Source of the DNA: Monarcha castaneiventris obscurior
Lineage: Eukaryota; Chordata; Aves; Passeriformes; Monarchidae
Assembly (NCBI GenBank): GCA_026261815.1
Contig: JAMPIT010000269.1
Location: 1 to 64,000, forward strand
Length of the DNA: 64,000 bases
Direction of reading: 5' to 3'
This document shows, piece after piece, positions 9,560 to 20,765 of this stretch. The position numbers were made by a program, and so were the translations under genes. The notes beneath the pieces are model-generated. The model worked only from the letters and a program-made list of their open reading frames with translations, was not told the DNA's origin and made no database searches. Within the stretch, counting starts at the first letter, position 1. Each line of letters starts with the position of its first letter.

Positions 9560-10960
9560 CTAAATCCCAGGGTGAGAACTCCAGGGGTTCCAAAAGCGGG
9601 GGAAAAAAATCCCTTTTTGGACACTTTATGGGATTTTTCCTTCTGGAATCGCCCCCTTGATGTCTGGGCAGAGAAGAGGATGAGTTGAATCCCAATTTTG
9701 GGAAAATCCCAAATCCTGGCATGAACAAGAACAACTTGGATTTTCCAAATTCCAGCATTGCTGTCCCTGCTCCCAGTTTGGAATCTGAAAGAACAGGAAT
9801 TCCAAAAGCAGGAAGAAAACCCTTTTTGGACACTTTATGGGATTTTCCTTTCTGAAATCGCTCCCGTGCTGGAGATGGAAAAGGAGCCTGGGCAAAGAGG
9901 ATGAGTGGGAATTCCAGCTTTGGGAGAGGCTGAAATCCCGGGATGAGCAAGGACAGCTCGGATTTTCCAGATTCCAGCATCGCCATCTCTGCTCCCAGTT
10001 TGGAATCTCAAAGAACAGGAATTTCAAAAGCAGGAAAAAAATCCCCTTTTAGGACACTTTATGGGATTTTCCCTTCTGGAATCGCTCCCATGATGGAGAA
10101 GGAAAAGGAGCCTGGGCAGAGAAGAGGAGGAGTTGAATTCCCAGTTTTGGGAAAATCCCAAATCCCGGGATGTGAGAGGACAGCTCGGATTTTCCAAATT
10201 CCAACATCACTATCCCTGCTCCCAGTCTGGAATCAAAAAGAACAGGAATTTCAAAAGCAGGAAAAAATCCCCTTTTAGGACACTCTATGGGATTTTTCCT
10301 TCTGGAATTGCTACCGTGATGCCTGAGCCGAGAAGAGGATGAGTTGAATTCCCAACTTTGGGAATATCCCAAATCCCCGGATGAGTGAGGACAGCTCGGA
10401 TTTTCCACATTCCAGCATCACCATCCCTGCTCCTCAAAGAACAGGAATTCCAAAAGCAGGAAAAAATCCTCTTTTAGGACACTTTATGGGATTTTCCCTT
10501 CTGGAATCATCCCCGTGCTGGAGAAGGAAAAGGAGCCTGGGCAGAGGAGAGGACGAGTGGGAAATCTCAATTTTGGGAAAATCCCAGATCCCGAGATAAT
10601 CGAGGATTTCTGGGATTTGCCAAATTCCAGCATCACCATCCCTGCTCCCAGTTTGGAATCTCAAAGAACAGGAATTTCAAAAGCAGGAAAAAAATCTCCT
10701 TTTAGGACACTTTATGGGATTTTCCCTTCTGGAATCGCTCCCATGATGGAGAAGGAAAAGGAGCCTGGGCAGAGAAGAGGAGGAGTTGAATTCCCAATTT
10801 CGGGAAAATCCCAAATCCCGGGATGAGTGAGGACAGCTTGGATTTTCCAAATTCCAGCATCACCATCCCTGCTCCTCGAAGAACAGGAATTCCAAAAGCA
10901 GGAAAAAATCCCCTTTTAGGACATTTTATGGGATTTTCCCTTCTGGAATCGCCCCCGTGC
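9560..10960. repeat. Seven-copy repeat of about 200-226 bp in ENTPD4 3'UTR
   Basis: The marker GGACACTTTATGGGATTTT (once ACATTTTATGG) recurs near 9620, 9830, 10054, 10280, 10480, 10704 and 10920. Each unit also has TTTTCCAAATTCCAGCATC and AAAAGGAGCCTGGGCAGAG segments. Internal deletions explain the length differences. Confidence 0.9.
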
Positions 10961-11238
10961 TGGAGAAGGAAAATCCCTGGCATCCAAGCTGTGCTTCCAT
11001 AAAAACCAGCTCTGATCACCTCTCCCTCCTCGTGCCAGCTCCTCCTTTTTCCTCGGAAGCTTCACCCTCCCTTCATTTGTGTTCCGTGATCATGGAGAGA
11101 CCTCCCGGAGCCTCCGGGATCGGGAAGAGACCTGGAAAAGCGGAGGGGACGCGCCCGGGCTCCTTCCGAGCCCTCTGGAATTTAATTTATATTTTATTTA
11201 AAGCTCTCGGTTTTACTTGAAAGGAAAATTTGTCCGTG

Positions 11239-11244
11239 ATTAAA
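11239..11244 (+). terminator. ENTPD4: Candidate ENTPD4 polyadenylation signal ATTAAA
   Basis: ATTAAA lies in an AT-rich stretch (11,180-11,245) after the 3'UTR repeat, followed within about 35 bases by a GT-rich segment (GGGCTCCGGGTGTTTTCTTGG). It is a common variant of AATAAA. Position and composition fit, but this is not proven. Confidence 0.5.
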
Positions 11245-11250
11245 AGTTGG

Positions 11251-11735
11251 GATTTGTAGGAATCCGAGGGCTCCGGGTGTTTTCTTGGATCGCTTCTCCA
11301 GCTGGAAAAATTCCTGCTCTTCCAAAAAGGTGGGAAAAGGCTGGGGAATGGGATGGGTTTGTTGTTGGAGAGCTGGATTCGTCGATTCTTTTTTTTTTTT
11401 AATTATTATTAATCCAACTTTTCCTGGAACGGGGCAGGGAACGATCCCAAAACTTTTCCTGGAACAATCCCAAAACTTTTCCCTTCACGGCCCCTTTACC
11501 TCGTCTCTCTTATTTTTGTTGTGGAGGTTTTCTGTGGGGAAAACGCCCTAAAAACGGCCCCAAATGGGAGAAGTGAGTGTGGGATCCATGGGAAAGGCTG
11601 GGAATGAGGGGAAGGGAGCTCCTTTGGGAACCCCGTGGGGAACAAAAGGGATTTGTGTCCCCGCAGCTCCCAGGGAAGGGGAACAGCAGCAGCGCCTCGC
11701 TGGCCTTTGGGGCGGGGGCACCTCGTCCCTGCTGC
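11251..11735. other. Intergenic, no gene seen
   Basis: Mixed unique sequence with a T-run at about 11,388-11,400. No splice-consistent coding similarity was recognised. Confidence 0.5.
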
Positions 11736-11739
11736 TCCG

Positions 11740-11865
11740 GGGTCATTGTCCCCCGATCCCATTGTCCCTCCCCGATCCCATTGTCCCTCCCCGATCCCAT
11801 TGTCCCTCCCCGATCCCATTGTTATTCCCCAGGTCCCGTTGTTATTCCCCAGGCCCCATTGTTCG
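11740..11865. repeat. Short GATCCCATTGTCCCTCCC repeat
   Basis: About four near-perfect 18-base copies, followed by related CCCATTGTTATTCCCCAGG-type units. It lies just before the larger C-rich array. Confidence 0.85.
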
Positions 11866-11929
11866 CGCCATTGTTGCTACCAAATAACGCGTGAAGCTCC
11901 CGGAGAGCGGAATGAGCCTGGAGAGAGCC

Positions 11930-13570
11930 CCGGGTCCCTTCCCTGTGTCCTTGTCCCTGTCCCTGTCCCTTTTCCCGTTCCCATCCCTGTCCCTATTCCT
12001 GTCCCTTCCCTGTCCCTGTGTCCCTTCCCTGTGTCCTTGTCCCTATCCCTGTCCCTTTTCCCATTCCCGTCCTTCTCCCTATCCCTGTCCCCATCCCCAT
12101 CCCTGTCCCTGTGTCCCTGTCCCTCTCCCTGTCGCCGTTCCCATTCCTGTCCCTTCCCTGTCCCTGTGTCCCTTCCCTGTCCCCGGGTCCCTGTCCCTAT
12201 CCCTGTCCCTTTTCCCATTCCCGTTCTCATCCCTCTCCCTATCCCTGTCCCCATCCTTGTCCCTTCTCTGTCCCCGTGTCCCTTCCCCATGTCCCTGTGT
12301 CCCCATCCCTGTCCCCATCCCCATCCCTCTCTCCCTATCCCTGTCCCTTTTCCCGTTCCCATCCCTCTCCCTTCCCTATCCCTGTCCCTTTTCCGTTCCC
12401 ATCCTCTCCCTCTCCCTGTCCCCATCCCTGTCCCTGTGTCCCTGTCCCTCTCCCTGTCCCTGTGTCCCTGTCCCTCTCCCTGTCCCCATTCCCATTCCTG
12501 TCCCTTCCCTGTCCCTTTCCCTGTGTCCCTGTCCCCATCCCCATCCCTGTCCCTGTGTCCCTGTCCCTTTTCCCATTCCCGTTTCTGTTCCTGTCCCTAT
12601 TCCTGTCCCTTCCCTGTGTCCCTGTCCCTTCCCTGTCCCCATCTCCATCCCTGTCCCTTCCCTGTGTCCTTGTCTCTTTCCCCATCCCCTTCCCTGTTCC
12701 TTTTCCTGTTCCCATCCCCGTCCCTCTCCCTGTCCCTGTCCCTTTTCCCGTTCCCATCCCTCTCCCTATCCCTGTCCCCATCCCCATCCCTGTCCCTGTG
12801 TCCCTGTCCCTCTCCCTGTCCCCGTTCCCATTCCTGTCCCTTCCCTGTCCCCTTCCCTGTGTCCCTGTCCCCATTTCCCTGTCCCTTTGTCCCTGTCCCT
12901 ATCCCTGTCCCCATTCCCATCCCTGTCCCTGTGTCCCTGTCCCTCTCCCTGTCCCCATTCCCATTCCTGTCCCTTCCCTGTCCCCTTCCCTGTGTCCCTG
13001 TCCCCATCCCCATCCCTGTCCCTTTTCCCATTCCCGTTCCTGTTCCCATCCCTCTCCCTATCCCTGTCCCCATCCTCATCCCTATTCCTGTCCCTTCCCT
13101 GTCCCCGTGTCCCTCTCCCTGTCCCTATGTCCCTGTTCCTGTCCCTGTCCCCATCCCCATTCCTGTCCCTTCCCTGTCCCTGTGTCCCTCCCTTTGTCCC
13201 TGTCCCCATCCCTGTCCCTTTCGCCGTCCCTTTTCCCATTCCTGTCCCTCTCCCTATCCCCATCCTCATCCCTATTCCTGTCACTTCCCCGTGTCCCTGT
13301 CCCTTTTCCCATTCCCATCCCTGTCCCTCTCCCTCTCCCTGTCCCCATCCCCATTCCTGTCCCTTCCCTGTCCCTGTGTCCCTCCCTTTGTCCCTGTCCC
13401 TTTCCCCATCCCTTTTCCCATTCCTGTCCCTATCCCTCTCCCTATCCCTATCCCCATCCTCGTCCCTATTCCTGTCCCTTCCCCATGTCCCCGTGTTCCC
13501 ATTCCTGTCCCTTATTCCTGTCGATTCCCTGTGTCCATGTCCCTGTCCCTTCCCTATCCCTGTCCCCGAG
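11930..13570. repeat. 1.6-kb C-rich (CCCTGT/CCCATC) array
   Basis: Hexamer-based degenerate repeat of CCCTGT, CCCATC, CCCTTCC and GTGTCC units with longer composite periods. It is almost pure pyrimidine plus G/A on the + strand and has dense GGG runs on the - strand. The 600-plus-codon open frames through it have only repeat composition and are not considered genes. Confidence 0.93.
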
Positions 13571-13574
13571 CCCC

Positions 13575-14440
13575 TGGGCCTGCAGGGAACTGCTCCTGCT
13601 GCCAGGATTCCTCTGGGATTTGGGATTTCCCCCACCTTGGAACAGCTTTTCCATAGGTTTGGATAACGGGGGGCTGCCCCTGGATCCCTGGAGGTGTCCC
13701 AGGCTGGAATAACCTGGGATAAGGAGCAGTCCTTGCCCATGGCAGGGCTGGGATGAGACAATTTTATTTCCCTTCCCACCCAAAGCATTCCCTGATTCCC
13801 AACTGGAGAAATTCCCACAGGGATTCAAGAGGTAAATTGCATTTTGGGAAGGAAGCGTTGATTTATTTCTCCACAACTCTGGGATTTCTCAGCCTTTGGG
13901 TTGAGAATACTCGGAAGGAATATTCCCATTTTTCCAGTGGGTTCCTATTGGGAAAGGATTTTCCAGCAAGCCCTTCCCTGCTGTCCATGGATTTTCCTCC
14001 GGGATACTCCTGCAATTCCAACTTCATCCCATTAACAAGGATTAAAAATCCCATTTTAAATCCCTTCCATCAGGAACTTCCCCCCGGATCCATCAGCTGT
14101 GGAAGCAGCCGCTTGTCCCTAAAATTCCTGCCCGATTTGGGGGAATCTCCAGGATAATCTCTGCAGGGAAAACGTTTTTTAGGGAGCTGCTGCTGGAATT
14201 TCGAGGTCGAGACGCCCCACGGAGCCTCGGGGGTGCGAACACGAGGATGGGGAGGCAACGAGGCTTTTCCAGGGAACTGCAAATGAGGGGAATTAGAGCA
14301 GCCAGCGGCCCGTGCCCCATTTCTGGGAGCAGGGAGCGTGACCGGGGCTCCGCGCTCCGGGAAAAACATCGGGAAAGGGATGAGCCCTGGAACGGGGCCG
14401 GGAGGGGGCCGGGGTAGGGATCCGGCTGGGATTGGGACTT
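13575..14440. other. Intergenic, mostly unique
   Basis: No recognisable exon or element. The sequence is moderately AT-rich in places (13,760-14,060) and GC-rich from about 14,200. Several short open frames lack any family signature. Confidence 0.4.
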
Positions 14441-15385
14441 GTGGAGGGATTTGGGGGGAAAAAAATCCGGGAGTGATGCTGAAAATCGGGATTGGGAATT
14501 GGGAATCGGGGTGAAAAAATCCAGTTTGGTAGAACTTCCTGGGCCTTTTCTTTCCACTCGAAACGCTGAAAATCGGGATCGGGACTCGTGGAGGGATTTG
14601 GGGTGAAAAAAATCTGGGAGTGATGCTGAAAATCGGGATTGGGACTCCTGCAGGGATTTGGGGGGGAAAAATCCAGGAGTGACCCTGAAAATCGGGATTG
14701 GGGCTCGTGCAGGGATTTGGGGGTGGAAAAAATCTGGGAATGATGCTGAAAATCGGGATCGGGACTCGTGGAGGGATTTGGGGGCGAAGAAATCTGGGAG
14801 TGATGCTGAAAATTAGGATTGGGACTCATGCAGGGATTTGGGGGGGAAAAAGTCCGGGAGTGACCCTGAAAATTGGGGTTGGGACTCCTGCAGGGATTGG
14901 GAGGGGGGGAAAAATCCGGGAGTGACGCTGAAAATCGGGATTGGGAATTGGGAATCGGGGTGAAAAAATCCAGTTTGTTAGAACTTCCTGGGCCTTTTCT
15001 TTCCACTCGAAACGCTGAAAATAGGGATCGGGACTCGTGGAGGGATTTGGGGTGAAAAAATCCGGGAGTGATGCTGAAAATCGGGATTGGGACTCGTGCA
15101 GGGATTGGGGGTGAAAAAATCCGGGAGTGACCCTGAAAATCGGGATTGGGGCTCGTGCAGGGATTTGGGGGTGGAAAAAATCTGGGAATGATGCTGAAAA
15201 TCGGGATCGGGACTCATTGAGGGATTTGGGGTGAAAAAAATCTGGGAGTGATGCTGAAAATCAGGATTGGGACTCCTGCAGGGATTTGGGGGGGAAGAAA
15301 TCTGGGAGTGATGCTGAAAATCGGGATTGAGACTTGTGCAGGGATTTGGGGTGGAAAAATCAGGGAGTGACGCTGAAAACCGGGA
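14440..15385. repeat. 61-62-bp minisatellite with higher-order duplication
   Basis: Units contain GGGACTCGTGCAGGGATTTG, a short A-run, then GGGAGTGATGCTGAAAATCG. About 14 copies are present. A variant block with CCAGTTTG and GAACTTCCTGGGCCTTTTC occurs at about 14,518-14,565 and again at about 14,968-15,010, indicating a duplicated segment of about 450 bp. Confidence 0.92.
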
Positions 15386-15838
15386 TCCACTCCCACGGAA
15401 CGGGCTCGGGGACCTTCCCTCTTCCCAAGATCCCACTGGAGCAGGATTTTTTCCCTGTGTGCCTTTTCCTGGCAGTTCCAAGGTGCTTTCAAATCCCTTT
15501 TTTATCCCTGAGCGCTTTTCCTTCGGTTTTAACCTGCTGTGGGATGAAGGGGGCAGCAAATTCCCGGAATCCAGCGCGGATCCTGGCGGAGCTGCCCCGG
15601 ATTCCTGCTGGATGTTTCATCCCATCAGCTGGAATTTGTCACGGCCGTATCCTCGCCCGACCCGCGCTGGCAGCACCGACCCATCCCTGGCTCCGGCCTC
15701 GTTCCCGCCTGGAATCGCTCCCTGGAGCTGCTCCTGGGACATCTCGGAGGTCCCGGAGCCAAGGGAGGCTCTGCTGATCCCATTCCAGGCGTTTTGCCTC
15801 TTCCCTGAGAATTCCTGGTGCAGGGAAAGGGCCTCGGA

Positions 15839-16115
15839 GCTCATCCCAATCCCAACCCCAACCCCAGTCCCAATCCCAATCCCAACCCCAATCCCTATCC
15901 CAACCCCAATCCCAATCCCAATCCCTCCCACGATCCCAGGCTGCTCCAACCTGGCTCAGCCACAGCTTCCCTGAGAATTCCTGGTGCAGGGAAAGGGCCT
16001 CGGAGCTCATCCCAATCCCAATCCCAATCCCAATCCCAACCCCAGTCCCAATCCCAATCTCAGTCCCAATCCCAATCTCAGTCCCAATCCCAATCCCAAT
16101 CCCTCCCACAATCCC
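15839..16115. repeat. (CCCAAT)n-type hexamer repeat, two blocks
   Basis: CCCAATCCCAACCCC-type hexamers at about 15,845-15,930 and 16,010-16,110. Both blocks are preceded by the same roughly 45-base flank (GAATTCCTGGTGCAGGGAAA and following GGGCCTCGGAGCTCATCC), so flank and repeat were duplicated together. Confidence 0.9.
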
Positions 16116-16139
16116 AGACTGCTCCAGTCTGGCCCGTGA

Positions 16140-16245
16140 CACTCCCAGGGTTGGCTCAGCCACAGCTTCCCTGGGAATTCCATCCCAGCCCCTCTCCACC
16201 CTCACAGGGAGGAATTTCTTCCCAAAAATCCCATTTATTCCCTTT
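16140..16245 (+). mobile_element. CR1 LINE 3' fragment (forward)
   Basis: Contains GGGAATTCCATCCCAGCCCC, a CCACCCTCACAGGGAGGAA stretch and TTCTTCCCAAAAATCC, the recurring CR1-like 3' region. Confidence 0.6.
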
Positions 16246-16249
16246 AATG

Positions 16250-17515
16250 CTGGTGCCCAACCCAGTGCAATTTCCCTTCCCAATAAAAGGTGCCACCAGA
16301 ATGTCGGGAATTGCTCCTGGAGCAGCTGGAATTGGAACAAACTCAGCTTTTCCAGGGGTTGAGAGGATGGAGTTGGGCCCTGAGGCAGGAATTCCCTGGC
16401 GTGGATAAATTCTTTGGGAAGTGATGGAAAAGCTGGGAGAATTCTCCAAGGGGAATGTTCTTGTAGGGGGTGGCAATGATGGAATTGTGTCCCGAGCTGG
16501 GCATCAAGGCCTGGAATTTTTAATCCTCATTAATGAGATGAAGTTGGAATTGCTGGGGAATTTTGTACCCCGGGGGGGAAATCCATGGACAGCAGCCCTG
16601 GCCCTGGATTTTCCAGGCTGGAAAATCCTCTAAAATAGGAATACACTGGAAAAACGGGAATATTCCTTCACCTTTGGGAATGTTTTCCTTCCCGTGCCCA
16701 TCAGCTTCGTGCTGATTTATTTGGAAACCCCTCAGGGCAGGGATTTAAAGGCCCGGGGCCAAAGCTGGGGAGAAAAGGCCAGGGAATTTGGGTTTGGAAT
16801 TTGGGAAATGCTGACGCTTCAGGAAGTGCTGCTGCCCGAAACTGGGTCAGGAATTCCAGGTTCTTGTCCGAGATTTCAGAGATTTCTGGGCTGATTTCAG
16901 AGGTTTCAGGGATTCAGCTCCGTGGCCAAGCCAAAGTCTTGGTTTCCTGTTGTTTTCCCGCTTGAAGCAAATGGGAATAAAGGGAATTTTCAGGATAAAT
17001 CAAAATCCTGGGGTGACTTTAAACCCTCTGGCTGAGGAGGTGACCGAGGTTTGGTGGCCTCGGGATGACCCGGGATTGATCCAGTTTTGTTTTTTGGGAG
17101 AAGAGCTGCTCCCACCCGGGAATTCTCCAATCCAGGATTTGTTATTTTTCCCTGAGGAATTGTCCTTACCCCTGGGAACACCGAGGACTGGGGGGTAACA
17201 GCAGGATGAGCCGGGTTTAATCCCCCGCCTTGCTGTAGGAGCGAGTTTAAGGAATTTCCAGCAGCTGGAAAAGCTGGAAAAGCTGCGGGGTTCAAAGTGG
17301 GGGAACCCCGGGATTTGGGGGGAACAGCGCTGGGAATTCCAGAAACCCCCTGGAATTGCAGGGATTGAACTTCCCCGGAGCCCTCAAACAACGCTGCGAG
17401 CCGGGGGGTGAGGATAAATTGAGGATAAATCCCACCTCCAATCTCTGGGATCATCCCCAGAAAAAAAAATCCCATTTCCTAATCCCCTAATCCCATTTTT
17501 TTTTTTTTTTTTAAA
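16250..17515. other. Intergenic upstream of LOXL2, no gene seen
   Basis: Mostly unique sequence. A low-complexity A/T stretch (A-run 17,461-17,469, T-run about 17,497-17,512, then AAATTTAAATTTG) precedes the CpG-rich block. Upstream regulatory sequence for LOXL2 is likely here, but no specific site can be supported. Confidence 0.4.
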
Positions 17516-17534
17516 TTTAAATTTGATTTTTTTG

Positions 17535-17769
17535 GGAAGCGCGGCCGCTTCGGCGCGGGGCTCTCGGGAGGAGCGGAGGGGCGGCTCCGGGGAGGGGTTT
17601 GCGGAGAAAATCCAGTGAAATTTGGCAGGAAGCAGCAGCTCCTCGCTGCTCCCTTCCCTTCCCTTTGCCTGCGGGAGGATTTTTCCAGCGCCCAGGGAGC
17701 GGCGGATCCCGGCAGGAAAATCTGGATGCAGCGGGACGGGGCTGAGCTTCGCCCCCAGCCCTGATCGAG
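17535..17769 (+). promoter_or_regulatory. LOXL2: Candidate LOXL2 CpG-rich promoter and non-coding exon 1
   Basis: An abrupt CpG-rich block (GCGGCCGCTTCGGCGCGGGG near 17,540) follows AT-rich sequence. It includes GC-box-like GGGGCGG and ends at a good donor, ATCGAG|GTAAAT, at 17,769/17,770. LOXL2 has a non-coding first exon in other vertebrates, and the first coding exon here (32,142 onward) has an acceptor in its 5'UTR, so an upstream exon is required. The TSS cannot be placed from sequence, and an alternative first exon elsewhere in 11-32 kb is possible. Confidence 0.45.
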
Positions 17770-18940
17770 GTAAATTCGAGCCGCGTTTGGGGTTTTATCG
17801 CCCCAAAACCAGCGGCGGATTCATGAATTCCAACTTTTCCAAGCTTTTCTTTCTTGGGCGCTGGAAGTTGCGTTTCCCTTCTCCTCCTCGCAGGGATTTT
17901 TCTCCCGCTCCCACCGTGATGTTGAGCTACAAAAACTGAGGCTAAAAATTGATTTTTCCCCAAATTCCTGTCCTCCTCCTCGAGGGGATTTGGCAGCCGA
18001 GGATTTTCAGGGTCACTTTTTAAAGCTCTCGTGGCCGAGCTGGAGATTTTCTCCCTTTTTCCATTCCCGGCTGGAATTGGAGACTCGAGCTCGGGCAGCG
18101 CCTGAGCTGGGATATTGCTAAAATATTCATTTTTCTCCCCAAATTTCGAGCAGAAAGCCCCGGTTGGTGCCATGAGCCTCGGGGAAACGTTCCCGGGTAA
18201 ATCCGGGAGGATGTTGGAGTTCTCCTCCCGGGATAATTCCCGTTTTTTTTTTCTTTCAGAGGGAAAACTCCAGGGCAGATGTTTGGCAGAAGGTGCAAAA
18301 TATGAAATTAATTAAGGATATTTTTTTTCTGCTGTCACTGCTGGGGACTCGCAGCCCCTCCGAGCCTTCCAGCAACTCCTAAAAAGCTGCTTTATCCCGG
18401 TGATTTTTGGGATAACTCCGGGATATCCCCCTGGAAAACTGCCCCGGAGGAACGCGGGATAATTCACAAATAATTCCTTGCGATTGATGAATTCTTGCTG
18501 TTAATTAAATTAATCGCGTGTAGATAAAAAGATCCAAACCCGAGCTAGTTTGGAATATCGGAGAGGAAGGTCCGAGTTTAGAAATCCGGGAGAGCAGCAG
18601 GAAAACAATTCCTCGTCTCCACAATCAGCTCCTGAAGGTGACAGCGCGGTGCCTCCAATTTTTTTCCTGGATCCAGGATGGAAATCCTGGATTTAGGGCT
18701 CCTCCTTCCCGGTTTTCCTTCTCATTGAGCCACCCACGGCGGAGGAATTTCCTCGGCTGGGGGGGGGGGTCGGGAGCAGTTAAAAAACATTAAATGGGAT
18801 TCCTTTAATTCCAGGAGGGAATTCCCATTTCCTGGCCCCGAGGGCAGCAGGATGTTGGGAAGCATCCCCGAAAATGGGAATTTCATCCCAAAATCAGCGG
18901 GTGCTGAAGCTCCTAATTCCTCTTCAGTCCAAGCCAACGG
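17770..18940. other. Putative LOXL2 intron 1 start, no repeat array
   Basis: Unique sequence with scattered CpGs, T-runs near 18,240 and 18,320, and a G-run at about 18,760-18,768. No coding signature. Confidence 0.4.
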
Positions 18941-18944
18941 GAGT

Positions 18945-19100
18945 TTTGGGTGCAGAGGGGAGAATTTTGGGTGCAGAGAGGAGAATTTTGGGTGCAGGGG
19001 GGAGAATTTTGGGTGCAGAGGGGAGAATTTTGGGTGCAGAGAGGAGAATTTTGGGTGCAGAGGGGAGAATTTTAGGTGCAGAGAGGAGAATTTTAGGGAA
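18945..19100. repeat. 21-bp minisatellite
   Basis: About seven copies of AGAATTTTGGGTGCAGAGGG plus G, with GAGAG/GGGGG variants. The spacing is exactly 21 bases between AGAATTTT motifs. Confidence 0.92.
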
Positions 19101-19104
19101 AAAA

Positions 19105-19914
19105 CTTCAGGGAATTCTCAGCAGCTCGGAAAAGCCTCCAGGATTGCAGAGTTTTGGGGATGTAGCCCAGGATGATGCTGCCTTCAGCCGGGTGATTTGA
19201 TGGAAATTCCATGGATTTTGCTGGGATTGTCTCCTTTGACAGGCTGAGACCCCAAAACGCTTTCCCAGTAAGGAGCTCTGGGATTTTTACCCATCCTTTG
19301 ACTCCCGAATTCCTCAGTTTCACTCTACCTGTGCTCCCTTCCTCTTTCCTTGCCCTTCCTTCATTTAAATTCCTTTTTTTCCCTTCCATTCCCACTCCTC
19401 CCGGACCCTTCCGGAGCATTCCTGGGGCAGTTCCAAACCAGAGCTCCCAGTTCCAGGCACTGGGATGGTTCCCAGCTCACCCAGAGCCCGTTTTTTGGGG
19501 AAGGGGGCACTTTCCATCCCACTTTTCCCCTGGAAAAATAGCTGGGAGGAGGAAAATCCTCACTCCTGACCCACAGCGAGACCGCTGGAAGTTTGTAATT
19601 CCAAGGGATTTTTCCCAGGAATGTCACCAGCTTGGTTTGGAGCCCCTCTGATTAGGGAGTGTTAATTAAGGCAGAGGGTGAGGAACGATCCCCTCCTCCT
19701 TGGGATTGCTTGGATCCTCCTGGAAATCCACAGGAATTTGGGATATTGCACCCCCAACCCAGAATCCTTCTCCGGGATTTATTTTCCCCTTCAGATGAGT
19801 TTTTGGAATTTTATTTAAGCCGATTTTGCTGTGTGGAGAGAAAAAAGATTTCAAGATCCGGAGAGTTTGGAACATGACAGAGATCCTGGTTCAGAAATCT
19901 GGGAATGTAGCAGG
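19105..19914. other. LOXL2 intron 1 (presumed), unique sequence
   Basis: No gene or element recognised. Pyrimidine-rich stretches at 19,320-19,400. Confidence 0.4.
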
Positions 19915-20765
19915 AAAAATGTTCCCAATCTCCATGAAGAGAAATTTATCTCCATGAGGAGAAATTTACTTCCATGAGGAGAAATTTATCTCCATGAGGA
20001 GAAATTTACCTCCATGAGGAGAAATTTATCTCCATGAGGAGAAATTTACCTCCATGAGGAGAAATTTATCTCCATGAGGAGAAATTTACTTCCATGAGGA
20101 GAAATTTACCTCCATGAGGAGAAATTTACTTCCATGAGGAGAAATTTATCTCCATGAGGAGAAATTTACTTCCATGAGGAGAAATTTACTTCCATGAGGA
20201 GAAATTTATCTCCATGAGGAGAAATTTACTTCCATGAGGAGAAATTTATCTCCATGAGGAGAAATTTACTTCCATGAGGAGAAATTTACTTCCATGAGGA
20301 GAAATTTATCTCCATGAGGAGAAATTTACTTCCATGAGGAGAAATTTACTTCCATGAGGAGAAATTTATCTCCATGAGGAGAAATTTATTTCCATGAGGA
20401 GAAATTTACTTCCATGAGGAGAAATTTACTTCCATGAGGAGAAATATATCTCCATGAGGAGAAATTTACTTCCATGAAGAGAAATTTATCTCCATGAGGA
20501 GAAATTTACCTCCCTCAGGAGAAATTTACTTCCATGAGGAGAAATTTATCTCCATGAGGAGAAATTTATTTCCATGAGGAGAAATTTACTTCCATGAGGA
20601 GAAATTTATCTCCATGAGGAGAAATTTACTTCCATGAGGAGAAATTTATCTCCATGAGGAGAAATTTATCTCCATAAGGAGAAATTTACTTCCATGAGGA
20701 GAAATTTACTTCCATAAGGAGAAATTTACCTCCATGAGGAGAAATTTACCCCCCTAAGGATATAT
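19915..20765. repeat. 20-bp AT-rich satellite-like array, about 42 copies
   Basis: Unit GAGGAGAAATTTACTTCCAT, exactly 20 bases, so three units fill each 60 bases. Copies differ mainly at the TACTT/TATCT/TACCT positions, which often alternate and suggest 40-bp and longer higher-order patterns. It is highly homogeneous compared with the other arrays. Confidence 0.96.

Larger units (their letters stand above)
9292..11250 (+). other. ENTPD4: Presumed ENTPD4 3'UTR
   Basis: Sequence from the ENTPD4 stop to just past a candidate polyadenylation signal. It contains a (CA)n plus A-run at about 9352-9377 and a seven-copy repeat. The end is inferred from the signal only; no transcript evidence is available. 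Confidence 0.5.

Noticed and set aside
11635..13712. Three overlapping + frames of 560-670 codons rich in Ser/Pro/Leu/Val
   Set aside because: They coincide with the C-rich hexamer array; composition is just CCC/TCC/GTC cycling, with no domain, signal or splice context.
15839..16115. CCCAAT hexamers as interstitial telomere repeat
   Set aside because: Vertebrate telomere is TTAGGG/CCCTAA; CCCAAT/CCCAAC is a different hexamer and looks like local simple-repeat growth.
19915..20765. CRISPR-like regular array
   Set aside because: Units are contiguous with no variable spacers and the genome is vertebrate.
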